DNA of 64,000 nucleotides from Pseudomonadota bacterium (GTDB lineage Bacteria; Pseudomonadota; Gammaproteobacteria; Burkholderiales; Rhodocyclaceae): contig JAGTRW010000013.1 of NCBI GenBank assembly GCA_018262095.1, positions 159,333-223,332 of the forward strand, in the 5' to 3' direction. Every line of letters begins with the position of its first letter. Position 1 is the stretch's first letter. The notes under the pieces were generated by a model. The model worked only from the letters and a program-made list of their open reading frames with translations, did no database searches and was not told the origin of the DNA. Below are positions 18,794 to 29,313 of the stretch, one piece after another. A program made the translations under genes and the position numbers.

Positions 18794-20956
18794 ATGATTC
18801 CGCCTCAGCCGGTCAAGATCGAGATTCCCTTCGGGAGCCGCCCGGTGATGGCCGGCGCCGGCATGCGCAGCAAGCTGCCTCTGGTGCGCCTGCCGATGAT
18901 GCCGCAGGTGCTGGTCTGTCTGCTCGACCTATACCATCGCGACGACGTCAGTCTTGGCGAAATCGCCGACGTCATCCGGCGCGACGCCGGCATGTCGGCC
19001 AAGATCATGTCGGTCGCCACGTCGGCCAGCCTGCACGGACGCAGTCGGCCGGCTAGCCTCGATCAGTGTCTCTCGCTGCTCGGCATGAGCGCGCTCAAGA
19101 AAATCGTGATCAACGAATCGATCCTGCAGGTCTTTCGGCGCTTCACCAAGGATAGAGAATTCGACCTGCGCCGTTTCTGGGAGCATTCGCTGCGCAGCGC
19201 GCTGATCGCTCGCGAGCTGGCCAAGGCGATGGCTTACGCCAACCACGACGAAGCCTATCTGGGCGGCCTGTTGCACGATGTCGGTCAATTGGCGATGCTG
19301 GCCGCCGACGCCGACAGCTATTTCCCGCTGATTACCCACCGGGGCGACGATGACGGCCTGTGCGCCCTGGAGCAGCAAAGTTACGAGCTGACGCACGCCG
19401 AAGTCGGTGCCTGGCTGATCGAAAAGTGGGAGCTCGACTCGCTGCTTTCCGATGGCGTGCTTTATCACCATGACCCGGTCGAGCGCCTGGTCGGCGCCCA
19501 TGCGCTGATCCGCATCGTTTTTCTCGCCAACCGGCTGGCGCTTCTGCGCGGCCAGCCGCTGTCCGCGGCGGACAGCGAACTGGCGCGCCAGTGCGACGCC
19601 GGCAACGTCGAGCTGGCGCCGCTGCTCGAAAAAATCGAGCAGGAACTGATCGATCTCGCGCAGGAGCTCGGCATCGAGTTGCTCGAAACGCTGCCGGGTG
19701 ATCCGGCGTCAGACGACGCCGCCAATTGCGGCGCCGACGTGCTGAGCGATCGGGTGCGCGACGTGTTGCTGGTCGATAACGTGCTTGGCGACGTGCTGCC
19801 TTCGGATAGCCTCGAGTCGACGCTCCATCATATTGCCCAGGCGGCAAAAGTGTTGTTCAAGGTCAATCCGGTCTTTTATTTCCTGCCGCACGAAAAAGGC
19901 AGCGATCGCTATTGCGCGCATCCGATCGGCGGTCGGTCGGCGCAGGTCTCGCAACTGGACTTCGTGCGCGGGCGCAGCAAGTCGGGCGTGGCGCGTGCGA
20001 TCGATCACGGCATCCTGTCGATCGCCGCCGATTCGCCGGACAACGAGTTGCTCGATCATCAGCTGCTGCGCCTGACGGGAAGCGCCGGCTTGCTGCTCGT
20101 TCCGCTGCGCAGCAAGGGCGAATGTCAGGGGGTGCTGGTCGCCGGCTTCGCCAGCGTGCTGCAGGCCAACGACTTGTGGACGCGAATTCCCTGTTTCGAG
20201 AGCTTTGCCAGCCTCGCCGGCGATCTGCTGCGCCAGGGCCTGCTGCCGGTGGCCGCTGCCTTGTCGGCGACCCCCGCCGGTGAGGACGCGGGGCGCGAAC
20301 GTCTGCGGCGGGTGGTCCATGAAATAGGCAATCCGCTCGCCATCATCCAGAATTACCTGTCGACGCTCAAGGCCAAATACGCGCAGAGCGATGTCGGTAC
20401 GCGCGAACTCGGGATCGTGAGCGACGAGATCGGCCGGCTGACCAGAATCCTGCATGACGCCTTGCACGATTCCGGCGAGACGCCTAGCGCGGTCGGCGCC
20501 GTCAAGCTCAATGCGCTGATCGAGAACCTGGTTTTGCTCTGCCGCAACTCGGGTTTTGTCGCCAAGAGCGTCGATATCCGCACCGAGTTGTTCGCCGATC
20601 CGCCCGAGTTGTGGACCGATAGCGACCGGCTCAAGCAGTTGCTGCTCAATCTCATCAAGAACGCGGTCGAAGCGATGCCCAGCGGCGGCGTCGTGCGGGT
20701 CGGCTCGGCGCCGTGGGGCAACGGCGTGCGGCCGACGCACATCGAAATTCGCATCGATGATTCGGGTTCGGGAATCCCCGCCGAGGTTCTGGCCAACCTT
20801 TATCAGCCGGTGTCGAGCAGCAAGGGGAGCAACCATCAGGGCGTCGGGCTGGCGATCGTCGGCCAGCTGGTCGGCGATCTGCACGGCCTGATCAACTGCC
20901 GTTCGAGTGAACAGGGCAGCAGTTTTCAACTGCTGCTGCCGCTGGGCAAGCGATGA
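18794..20956 (+). CDS. HDOD-GAF sensor histidine kinase
   Basis: The 720-residue product starts at the ATG at 18794 (MIPPQPVKIEIPFG). It has an N-terminal HDOD domain (about 25-215, with LLHDVGQLAML), a linker, a GAF-like domain (about 335-480), and a histidine kinase core: H-box HEIGNPLAIIQNYL with His509, N-box LLNLIKNAVEAMPSGG, G-boxes DDSGSGIP and GVGLAIVGQL. No transmembrane segment is visible, so it is cytoplasmic. It overlaps the next gene by 4 bases (ATGA), and the partner's receiver domain is the obvious phosphorylation target. The upstream region borders the adapter junction, so its true promoter is uncertain. Confidence 0.9.
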   Translation: MIPPQPVKIEIPFGSRPVMAGAGMRSKLPLVRLPMMPQVLVCLLDLYHRDDVSLGEIADVIRRDAGMSAKIMSVATSASLHGRSRPASLDQCLSLLGMSALKKIVINESILQVFRRFTKDREFDLRRFWEHSLRSALIARELAKAMAYANHDEAYLGGLLHDVGQLAMLAADADSYFPLITHRGDDDGLCALEQQSYELTHAEVGAWLIEKWELDSLLSDGVLYHHDPVERLVGAHALIRIVFLANRLALLRGQPLSAADSELARQCDAGNVELAPLLEKIEQELIDLAQELGIELLETLPGDPASDDAANCGADVLSDRVRDVLLVDNVLGDVLPSDSLESTLHHIAQAAKVLFKVNPVFYFLPHEKGSDRYCAHPIGGRSAQVSQLDFVRGRSKSGVARAIDHGILSIAADSPDNELLDHQLLRLTGSAGLLLVPLRSKGECQGVLVAGFASVLQANDLWTRIPCFESFASLAGDLLRQGLLPVAAALSATPAGEDAGRERLRRVVHEIGNPLAIIQNYLSTLKAKYAQSDVGTRELGIVSDEIGRLTRILHDALHDSGETPSAVGAVKLNALIENLVLLCRNSGFVAKSVDIRTELFADPPELWTDSDRLKQLLLNLIKNAVEAMPSGGVVRVGSAPWGNGVRPTHIEIRIDDSGSGIPAEVLANLYQPVSSSKGSNHQGVGLAIVGQLVGDLHGLINCRSSEQGSSFQLLLPLGKR

Positions 20957-23175
20957 ATAGCCTGTCGATCGTTCCGCGCAGCGAGCCGAATTCGTCGGTC
21001 AATGCCGATCAACGTGTTGCGCCGCACGCCGACCTGCTCAAGACGCGCCGTCTGGTGGTGGTCGATGACGACGAAGCGTTCCGCATCAGCCTGTGTGATC
21101 TGCTGCACAGCCGCGGCTACCCGATGCCTGAGTCGTGCTCGGGCGGGCGCGATTTGATCAGTCTGCTGATGGAGGGCGCGCCCTTCGACCTCGTTCTGCT
21201 CGACCTGACCATGCCCGATCTGGGCGGCCTCGACGTGCTCAGGATGTTGCGCCAGGCCAAGCTCGAAGTCGCCGTCGTGGTCGTCAGCGGTGACCGCATG
21301 ATGGAGTCGGCGATCGGCGCCTTGCGGCTCGGTGCAAACGATTACGTGCGCAAGCCCTACGCTCCGGAAATGCTGCTGCATACCGTCGAGACCGTGCTGC
21401 GGCGCCACGACCTCGAAAAGTCGCATCGCCAGATGACGGCGCAGCTCGAGTGTTCCGAGCGGATGCACCGCTTTCTGGTCAACACTTCGCCGGATCTGAT
21501 TTTCACGCTCGACGAAGCGCATAATTTTTCGTTTGTCAGCGACCGCGTCGGACAATTGATCGGGTGCACCGCCGATGAGCTCGCAGGCCTGTCGTTCTTC
21601 TCGATCATTTTCGAGGAGGATGTTGAACGAACGCGCTATCTCCTCGACCGCGTCGGCAAGGGCGAGTGTTCGACCGAGCTGCGCCTGGTCAGTCGCGAGC
21701 ATTCGAGCTACCGCCATTTCGACGTCAAGCTGATTCCCGTCGAATTTTCCGATCTGCATCTATCGCGCGCAGCCGGGCCGCACCGTGGCGTCTATGTCGT
21801 GGCGCGCGACATCAGCGACAAGAAGCTGGCCGACGATCACCTCGCCTATCTCGCCTATCACGACGTGCTCACCGGCCTGCCCAACCGCGCGCTGTTCCGC
21901 GACCGCGTCGGGCTGGCGATGGTTCAGGCCAAACGCAGCGGAATGAAGGCGGCGACGATGTTCGTCGACCTCGATCGCTTCAAGCTGGCCAACGACACCT
22001 TCGGTCATCAGAAGGGCGACGAACTGCTCAAGGAAGTGGCGCGGCGCCTGCAGGACAGCTTGCGCGAAACCGATACCCTGGCGCGCATCGGCGGCGACGA
22101 GTTTACGGTGCTGCTGCCGTGCATCCGTTCGACCGAGGATGCGGCGCACGTCGCCGGCAAACTGGTCGCCGACATGGCGCGTCCGTACCTGGTGTCCGAT
22201 AACGAGGTTTTCCTGACGGCGAGCATCGGCATTTCGATCTGGCCCGAGGATGGCGACGACATCGAAACGCTGATGCGTCACGCCGACCTCGCGATGTATC
22301 ACGTCAAGTCGACCGGCAAGAACAATTTCGGCTTTTTCTCGAGCACCATGGGCCAGGCGTCGAGCCGGCGCTTGTCGTTCGAGAACGAGCTGCGCCATGG
22401 CTTCGAAGACGAGCAGTTCGAACTCTATTATCAGCCCCAGGTCGATGCCGAGTCGCAGCAGGTGGTCGGGCTCGAAGCCTTGGTCCGCTGGCGGCACCCG
22501 GCCAAAGGCGTGGTCTCGCCCGGACACTTCATCCCGGTGGTCGAAGAGATCGGCCTGATGCCGGCGCTGACCTACTGGGTTCTTGAAACCGCGTGCCGTG
22601 ATCTGCGCGACTGGTGGGAGCGCGGCTTTGACGTTCCGCGCATGTCGATCAATGTCTCTCCGGCGGTGCTCGACAACGGTGATTTCAGTCGGCGTCTGGA
22701 GGGGACGCTCAAGAAATACGCGATTCCGCACGAAAATTTCGAAATCGAAATCACTGAAAACATTTTCGTCGGCGACCGCCAGAAGGTCTCCGACTGCCTG
22801 CTGCGCATTTCGCAAAAGGGAATTCGCATCGCCATCGACGATTTCGGTACGCAATACTCGTCGCTGAGCTACCTGCGCTATCTGCCGGTCAGTACGCTCA
22901 AGATCGACCAATCCTTCGTTCGCGAGATCGACCGCGTCGACGACAGCTCGCCGATCGTTCGCGCGATCATCGCCATCGCCGCCGGGCTCAATCTCAATGT
23001 CGTCGCCGAGGGCGTCGAGACCGAAGTGCAGGCCGAGTTCCTGCGCCGCCTGGGCTGCCGCGAAATGCAGGGTTACCTCTACGGCCGCCCGTTGCCGGTC
23101 GATGCGCTCGAGCGCTTGCTGACGCGCGTCTCGCCGCGACCGGTGGTCGAGATCGAGGCCGGCAGCGCGGGCTGA
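20953..23175 (+). CDS. response regulator with PAS, GGDEF and EAL domains
   Basis: The 740-residue product has a receiver domain (about 33-150, phospho-acceptor Asp84 in LLDLTMPDLGG), a PAS domain (about 165-290), a GGDEF domain with an intact GGDEF at 380-384 and an inhibitory I-site RETD five residues before it, and an EAL domain with an intact EAL at 508-510. The loop-6 motif is DDFGTQ rather than DDFGTG. It could make or break cyclic di-GMP, and which activity dominates cannot be read from sequence. Its start overlaps the stop of the HDOD kinase, strongly suggesting a cognate pair. Confidence 0.93.
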   Translation: MNSLSIVPRSEPNSSVNADQRVAPHADLLKTRRLVVVDDDEAFRISLCDLLHSRGYPMPESCSGGRDLISLLMEGAPFDLVLLDLTMPDLGGLDVLRMLRQAKLEVAVVVVSGDRMMESAIGALRLGANDYVRKPYAPEMLLHTVETVLRRHDLEKSHRQMTAQLECSERMHRFLVNTSPDLIFTLDEAHNFSFVSDRVGQLIGCTADELAGLSFFSIIFEEDVERTRYLLDRVGKGECSTELRLVSREHSSYRHFDVKLIPVEFSDLHLSRAAGPHRGVYVVARDISDKKLADDHLAYLAYHDVLTGLPNRALFRDRVGLAMVQAKRSGMKAATMFVDLDRFKLANDTFGHQKGDELLKEVARRLQDSLRETDTLARIGGDEFTVLLPCIRSTEDAAHVAGKLVADMARPYLVSDNEVFLTASIGISIWPEDGDDIETLMRHADLAMYHVKSTGKNNFGFFSSTMGQASSRRLSFENELRHGFEDEQFELYYQPQVDAESQQVVGLEALVRWRHPAKGVVSPGHFIPVVEEIGLMPALTYWVLETACRDLRDWWERGFDVPRMSINVSPAVLDNGDFSRRLEGTLKKYAIPHENFEIEITENIFVGDRQKVSDCLLRISQKGIRIAIDDFGTQYSSLSYLRYLPVSTLKIDQSFVREIDRVDDSSPIVRAIIAIAAGLNLNVVAEGVETEVQAEFLRRLGCREMQGYLYGRPLPVDALERLLTRVSPRPVVEIEAGSAG

Positions 23176-23273
23176 ACGGCGATCGCTCGGGGCGTCTTCG
23201 TTCCGGCCATTGAAAACCCGTCTGATCTCGGGCGGGCGGTATACTGCGTCGCTAACACCCACTGGAGAAACAC

Positions 23274-24437
23274 ATGGCCGCTTCACCCGAGACTGTCAGC
23301 ATGGCGATGTTCTGCGACTTCGAGAACGTCGCGCTTGGCGTACGCGACGCCAACTACGAGAAGTTCGACATCAAGCCGGTGCTTGAACGCTTGCTGCTCA
23401 AGGGCAGCATCGTGCTCAAGAAGGCCTACTGCGACTGGGAGCGCTACAAGGGCTTCAAGGCGACGATGCACGAGGCCAACTTCGAGCTGATCGAGATTCC
23501 GCACGTCCGCCAGTCGGGCAAGAACTCGGCCGACATCCGCATGGTCGTCGATGCGCTCGACCTGTGCTATACGAAATCGCACGTCAATACCTTCGTCATC
23601 GTCAGCGGCGATTCCGATTTCTCGCCGCTGGTCTCCAAGTTGCGCGAGAACGCCAAGTACGTGATCGGCGTCGGCGTCAAGCAGTCGACGTCGGACCTCT
23701 TGATCGCCAACTGCGACGAGTTCATTTTCTACGACGACCTGGTTCGCGAGATCCAGCGCAGCGCGGCGCGGCGCGATCCGAAGTCGCAGCAGCACGCGCC
23801 CAAGCGCACGCCCGAGGAGGACAAGAAGCGGCGCGACGAAGGCGAGGCGCGCAAGAGCCAGGCGATCGAGCTGGCGGTCGCCACCTTCGAGGCGCTGATC
23901 GCCGAGCGCGGCGACAGCGGCAAGATCTGGGCGTCGATGCTCAAGGAGGCGATCAAGCGCCGCAAACCCGATTTCAACGAGACCTACTACGGCTTTCGCG
24001 CTTTCGGCAACCTGCTCGAGGAGGCGCAGTCGCGCGGCCTGCTCGAACTGGGTCGCGACGAGAAATCGGGTGCTTTCGTCTATCGCAGCAGCGCTGCAGT
24101 CGCGGCGCGCGGCGAGCCGCTGCCTGGCGATGCGGCCAAGCCATCGACTCCAGCGAAGGTCGAAAAGGCGCCGGTCGCCGAGCCGGCGGCGCCGGTCGTG
24201 GCCGCGGTCGCGCCGGCCGCGCCCAAGCGCCGCGGCCGCGGCGGCAAGGTCAAGGCGGCTGCCGAAAAAGTCACAGCGGAATCGGCATCTGTCGAAACGA
24301 TCGTCGCTGCTGCGGTTCAGGAGCCGCCGGCCGTCGCCGAAACGCCCGCCGTTGAGTCAGTTCAGGCGGAGAAAAAAACCGCGGCGCGCAGCCGTCGGCC
24401 GCGCCAGCCCAAGGCCGCAGCCCCCGAATCAGCCTGA
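23274..24437 (+). CDS. NYN-domain/LOTUS (OST-HTH) protein, LabA-like
   Basis: The 387-residue product has an N-terminal NYN (PIN-like) domain with the acidic residues expected of a nuclease: FCDFEN near residue 14, SADIRMVVDALDL near 83-95 and VSGDSDFSPLV near 109-119. A second domain (about 195-270, with IELAVATFEALIAERGDSGK and KPDFNETYYGFRAFGNLL) matches the OST-HTH/LOTUS fold, a putative RNA-binding module. The last 115 residues are Ala/Pro/Lys/Arg-rich low complexity. It probably acts on RNA; substrate unknown. It stands alone after the signalling operon with TGGAGAAA before the ATG. Confidence 0.87.
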   Translation: MAASPETVSMAMFCDFENVALGVRDANYEKFDIKPVLERLLLKGSIVLKKAYCDWERYKGFKATMHEANFELIEIPHVRQSGKNSADIRMVVDALDLCYTKSHVNTFVIVSGDSDFSPLVSKLRENAKYVIGVGVKQSTSDLLIANCDEFIFYDDLVREIQRSAARRDPKSQQHAPKRTPEEDKKRRDEGEARKSQAIELAVATFEALIAERGDSGKIWASMLKEAIKRRKPDFNETYYGFRAFGNLLEEAQSRGLLELGRDEKSGAFVYRSSAAVAARGEPLPGDAAKPSTPAKVEKAPVAEPAAPVVAAVAPAAPKRRGRGGKVKAAAEKVTAESASVETIVAAAVQEPPAVAETPAVESVQAEKKTAARSRRPRQPKAAAPESA

Positions 24438-24453
24438 AGGCCGGCGGACGGGA

Positions 24454-24478
24454 CTTTCCCGAGGGGATGCCGGGAAAG
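24454..24478. terminator. hairpin between convergent NYN gene and serA
   Basis: CTTTCCCG (24454-24461) and CGGGAAAG (24471-24478) form a perfect 8-bp stem between two converging genes. A further GC-rich self-complementary stretch (GGCGGGCCGCCCGCC) follows at about 24528. Neither has a T-run. They are plausible bidirectional stops but are not strong intrinsic terminators. Confidence 0.4.
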
Positions 24479-24547
24479 CCAGTGTCTATGCGCTTTCCCG
24501 GGCGGGTGGTCTGAACATCGTCGATTGGCGGGCCGCCCGCCAGGGTG

Positions 24548-25717
24548 TCAGGACTGCAGGTAACGAACGCGCAGCACGCCGGCGATCGCCGAGAGCTGGT
24601 CGATCACCGCGGGCGGTACGGCGGCGCCGACATCGACCAGCGTGAACGCCAGGTCGCCGCGCGACTTGTTGGTCATGTTGACGATGTTGAGTCCGGCGTC
24701 GGCGAGCAGCGTCGAGATCTGCGCCAGCATCTTGGGCACGTTGGCGTTGGCGATCGCCAGCCGGTACGCCGATTCGCGCGCCATATTGATGTTGGGGAAA
24801 TTGACCGAATTGACGATGTTGCCGTGGTCGAGATAATCGGCGACCTGGTCGGCGACCATCACCGCGCAGTTTTCCTCGGCTTCCTCGGTCGATGCCCCCA
24901 GGTGCGGCAGCGCGACGAAGCGCGGATGCTGGCGCAGCAGGTTGCTCGGGAAGTCGCAGACGTAGGCGTGCAGGCGGTTCTCGTTGAGCCCGTCGAGCAC
25001 GGCCTGTTCATTGACGATGCCGTCGCGCGCGAAGTTGAGCAGGATCGTTCCCTTCTTCATCAGCTTGATGCGTTCGGCGTTGATCAGGTCGCGGGTCGCG
25101 GGAAGCAGCGGCACGTGCAGGCTGATGAAGTCGGCGCGCTTGACGAGCTCATCGACGCTGGCCGCTTTCCTGACGCTCGACGGCAATCGCCAGGCGGCGT
25201 CGATGGTGATTTCCGGGTCGAAGCCGATGACGTTCATGCCGAGCTTGATCGCCGCATCGGCGAGCATCGAGCCGATCGCGCCGAGGCCGACGATGCCCAG
25301 CGTACTGCCGGCGAGCTCGTGGCCGACGAAGTGCTTCTTGCCGGCCTCGACCTGTTTGTGCAGCGACTCGTCGTCGCCGTGCAGGCCGGCGACGAAGTTG
25401 AGCGCCGGGAAGATGTTGCGCGTGCCGAGCAGCATGCCGGCGATGACCAGTTCCTTGACCGCGTTGGCGTTAGCGCCCGGCGCGTTGAAGACGACGACGC
25501 CGCGCTCGCTCATCGCCTTGATCGGGATGTTGTTGGTGCCGGCGCCGGCGCGGCCGATGGCCTGCACGCTGGCCGGGATGACCATTTCGTGCATGACCTG
25601 CGAACGCACCAGAATGGCGTCGGGGGCGCTGCCGTCATTGCTGACGACGTAGCTTTCGGGAAGCCGCGACAGCCCCTTCTTCGAAATGGCGTTGAGCGTC
25701 TGGATTTTGCGGGTCAT
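24548..25717 (-). CDS. serA: D-3-phosphoglycerate dehydrogenase
   Basis: SerA oxidises 3-phosphoglycerate to 3-phosphohydroxypyruvate, the first step of serine synthesis. The 389-residue product has the substrate domain, the NAD-binding motif GIVGLGAIGSMLADAAIKLGM, the active-site region with LLNFARDGIVNE and LPHLGASTEEAEENC, and a C-terminal ACT domain (about 320-389, with LADAGLNIVNMTNKSRGDLA), the likely serine-sensing part. It lies on the same strand as serC, separated by a short gap that contains a dispersed inverted repeat. Confidence 0.95.
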   Translation of the reverse strand: MTRKIQTLNAISKKGLSRLPESYVVSNDGSAPDAILVRSQVMHEMVIPASVQAIGRAGAGTNNIPIKAMSERGVVVFNAPGANANAVKELVIAGMLLGTRNIFPALNFVAGLHGDDESLHKQVEAGKKHFVGHELAGSTLGIVGLGAIGSMLADAAIKLGMNVIGFDPEITIDAAWRLPSSVRKAASVDELVKRADFISLHVPLLPATRDLINAERIKLMKKGTILLNFARDGIVNEQAVLDGLNENRLHAYVCDFPSNLLRQHPRFVALPHLGASTEEAEENCAVMVADQVADYLDHGNIVNSVNFPNINMARESAYRLAIANANVPKMLAQISTLLADAGLNIVNMTNKSRGDLAFTLVDVGAAVPPAVIDQLSAIAGVLRVRYLQS

Positions 25718-25760
25718 GACGGGAGTCCTTCGTCGTTAGCTTGGCGTAAAAAGGGCATTC

Positions 25761-25830
25761 ACCACAGCGAACACGGCGAAACCCGAATACGATCAGGTTT
25801 TTCGCTGTGTTCGCTGTGCACGCCGTGGTT
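25761..25830. repeat. dispersed inverted repeat between serC and serA
   Basis: CACAGCGAACACGGCGAAACC (left arm, 25763-25783) pairs with GGTTTTTCGCTGTGTTCGCTG onward (right arm, about 25796-25819) around a short spacer, and the right side extends with TGCACGCCGTGGTT. The unit ACCACGGCGAACACAGCGAA recurs at 37.8, 37.9-38.0 and 55.9 kb. On the minus strand it separates serC (upstream) from serA's promoter region on the opposite side, so it may also influence read-through between the two serine genes. Confidence 0.7.
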
Positions 25831-25850
25831 GGCTGGTGTTGGGTCGTTGC

Positions 25851-26933
25851 TTAGCCGTGCTGCTTTTCGAAGTCGCGCATCAGGTCGACCAGCGCCTGCA
25901 CGCCTTCGATCGGCATCGCGTTGTAGATCGACGCGCGCATGCCGCCGACCGAGCGGTGTCCCTTGATCTGGATCATTCCGCGCGCCTTGGCGGCCTTGAT
26001 GAATTCGTCGTCGAGCGCGGCATCCTTGAGCGTGAACGGGATGTTCATCAGCGAACGGTTCTCCGGCGCGACCGGCGAGATGAAGAAGCTCGACGCGTCG
26101 AGCGCGTCGTAAAGCAGCTTGGCCTTGGCGCGGTTGGTCTTTTCCATCGCCGCCAGGCCGCCCTTGGCCTTGAGCATCTTGAATACCAGCCCGGCGATGT
26201 AGATCGCGTAGGTCGGCGGGGTGTTGTACATCGAGTCGTTTTCGGCGTGGATCGCGTAGTCGAACATCGTCGGCGTCCCCTTGACCGTCTGGCCGATCAG
26301 GTCGTCGCGGACGATCACGATGGTGAGGCCCGCCGGGCCGACGTTCTTCTGCGCGCCGAAGTAGATCAGCCCGAATTTTTCAACGTCGATCGGCCGTGAC
26401 AGGATGTTCGACGACATGTCGGCGACCAGCGGCACGTCGCCGGTCTGCGGCGTCCAGAACAGCTCGACGCCGCCGATCGTCTCGTTCGACGTGTAGTGCA
26501 CGTAGGCGGCGTTGGGGTCGAGCTTCCAAGCGTCCTGTGTCGGCGCGTAGGAGAAGTTCTTGTCTTCCGACGTGGCGACGACATTGACCTGGCCGTATTT
26601 CTTGGCCTCCTTGATCGCCTTCTTCGACCATTCGCCGGTATTGAGGTAATCGGCCGACGCTTTGCCGCGCAGCAGGTTCATCGGCACCATCGCGAACTGC
26701 GCGGATGCGCCGCCCTGCAGGAACAGCACCTTGTAGTTGGCGGGAATTCCCAGCAGCTCGCGCAGGTCGGCTTCGGCGTCGGCCTGGATGCTCATGTATT
26801 CCTTGCCGCGGTGCGACATTTCCATCACCGACATGCCGCAGCCGTGCCAATTGACGAGTTCGTCACGCGCTTGTTCGAGAACCTCGAGCGGCAGGGCGGC
26901 GGGGCCGGCGCTGAAATTGAAGATGCGTTCCAT
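25851..26933 (-). CDS. serC: phosphoserine aminotransferase
   Basis: SerC transaminates phosphohydroxypyruvate to phosphoserine with glutamate, and also acts in pyridoxal phosphate synthesis. The product from the ATG at 26933 is 360 residues and begins MERIFNFSAGPAALPLEVLEQA, the standard N-terminus. The PLP-lysine region is IYFGAQKNVGPAGLTIVIVR. The C-terminal GHRSVGGMRASIYNAMP is diagnostic of the family. A longer in-frame start at 27020 lies in non-coding sequence. It lies directly upstream of serA on the same strand. Confidence 0.97.
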   Translation of the reverse strand: MERIFNFSAGPAALPLEVLEQARDELVNWHGCGMSVMEMSHRGKEYMSIQADAEADLRELLGIPANYKVLFLQGGASAQFAMVPMNLLRGKASADYLNTGEWSKKAIKEAKKYGQVNVVATSEDKNFSYAPTQDAWKLDPNAAYVHYTSNETIGGVELFWTPQTGDVPLVADMSSNILSRPIDVEKFGLIYFGAQKNVGPAGLTIVIVRDDLIGQTVKGTPTMFDYAIHAENDSMYNTPPTYAIYIAGLVFKMLKAKGGLAAMEKTNRAKAKLLYDALDASSFFISPVAPENRSLMNIPFTLKDAALDDEFIKAAKARGMIQIKGHRSVGGMRASIYNAMPIEGVQALVDLMRDFEKQHG

Positions 26934-27063
26934 GGGGAAGTGATCCTTTCGTGAAAATGAGCGGGAGGAAATGGTCTGGCGGAGGGCAATGCTGTGCTGG
27001 TCGCGTGACGCCAAGCGCACATTCTAACGATATTGACCGCCGCTGTGGCAAGCAGGCGACAAA

Positions 27064-27186
27064 GGCGCGCGGCAAAGCCGCGCCGATTGCCGAATCGGCA
27101 AGGCGAGCGGGACGATGCGCGGGGCGTCGGGCGCCAAACCGCCGTCAGCGGCGGTCGCGCCAAGGGCCCGGACGTTTCGTCCGGGC
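27064..27186. repeat. cluster of three perfect hairpins downstream of panD
   Basis: Between serC and panD there are stacked hairpins: GGCGCGCGGC/GCCGCGCC near 27065-27085, CCGCCG/CGGCGG near 27140-27155, and GCCCGGACG (27166-27174) with CGTCCGGGC (27178-27186) around TTT. All lie just past the panD stop on the minus strand, with no T-run. They may end or process the panD transcript. The remainder of the 270-base gap shows only the serC leader. Confidence 0.45.
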
Positions 27187-27203
27187 TGCTTCAGGGGCTG
27201 GGG

Positions 27204-27584
27204 TCAGGCGGCCTGCGCGGGAATCGCGTGGCCGGTGCGAACGATGCGGTTTTGCGCGTCGACGTAGATCAGCGACGGCGCGACGCTCGCCAGTTCGGCC
27301 TCGTCGTAGAGCGCAAAGCTGGCGATGATCAGCAGGTCGCCGGGCGCGGCGCGGCGCGCCGCCGAACCGTTGACCGAGATGATTCCCGAACCGCGTTCGG
27401 CGCGAATGGCGTAGGTGGTGAAGCGTTCGCCATTGTTGACGTTCCAGATGTCGATCTGTTCGTTCTCGATGATGTTGGCCGCGTCGAGCAGATTTTCGTC
27501 GATCGCGCATGAGCCTTCGTAGTGAAGCTCGGAGTGCGTCGTCGTCACGCGGTGCAGCTTCGACTTGAGCATCGTTCTCTGCAT
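27204..27584 (-). CDS. panD: aspartate 1-decarboxylase precursor
   Basis: PanD makes beta-alanine from aspartate for pantothenate synthesis. The proenzyme is 126 residues and self-cleaves at Gly24-Ser25 in [10 protein letters not shown] to give the pyruvoyl cofactor. Other family signatures are [22 protein letters not shown] and [13 protein letters not shown]. The start at 27584 gives [13 protein letters not shown], matching the family N-terminus. It is 80 bases downstream of panC on the same strand, so panB, panC and panD probably form one unit. Confidence 0.97.
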   Translation of the reverse strand: MQRTMLKSKLHRVTTTHSELHYEGSCAIDENLLDAANIIENEQIDIWNVNNGERFTTYAIRAERGSGIISVNGSAARRAAPGDLLIIASFALYDEAELASVAPSLIYVDAQNRIVRTGHAIPAQAA

Positions 27585-27664
27585 GGTCTTTCCGGTGCAA
27601 GTAGGGTTGAGGGAGGGCATTGTAGCGGCTCACGGCGGCCTGTCAAATGGCCGCGCCGCGCTGC

Positions 27665-29310
<1,646 letters not shown>

Positions 29311-29313
29311 GGG

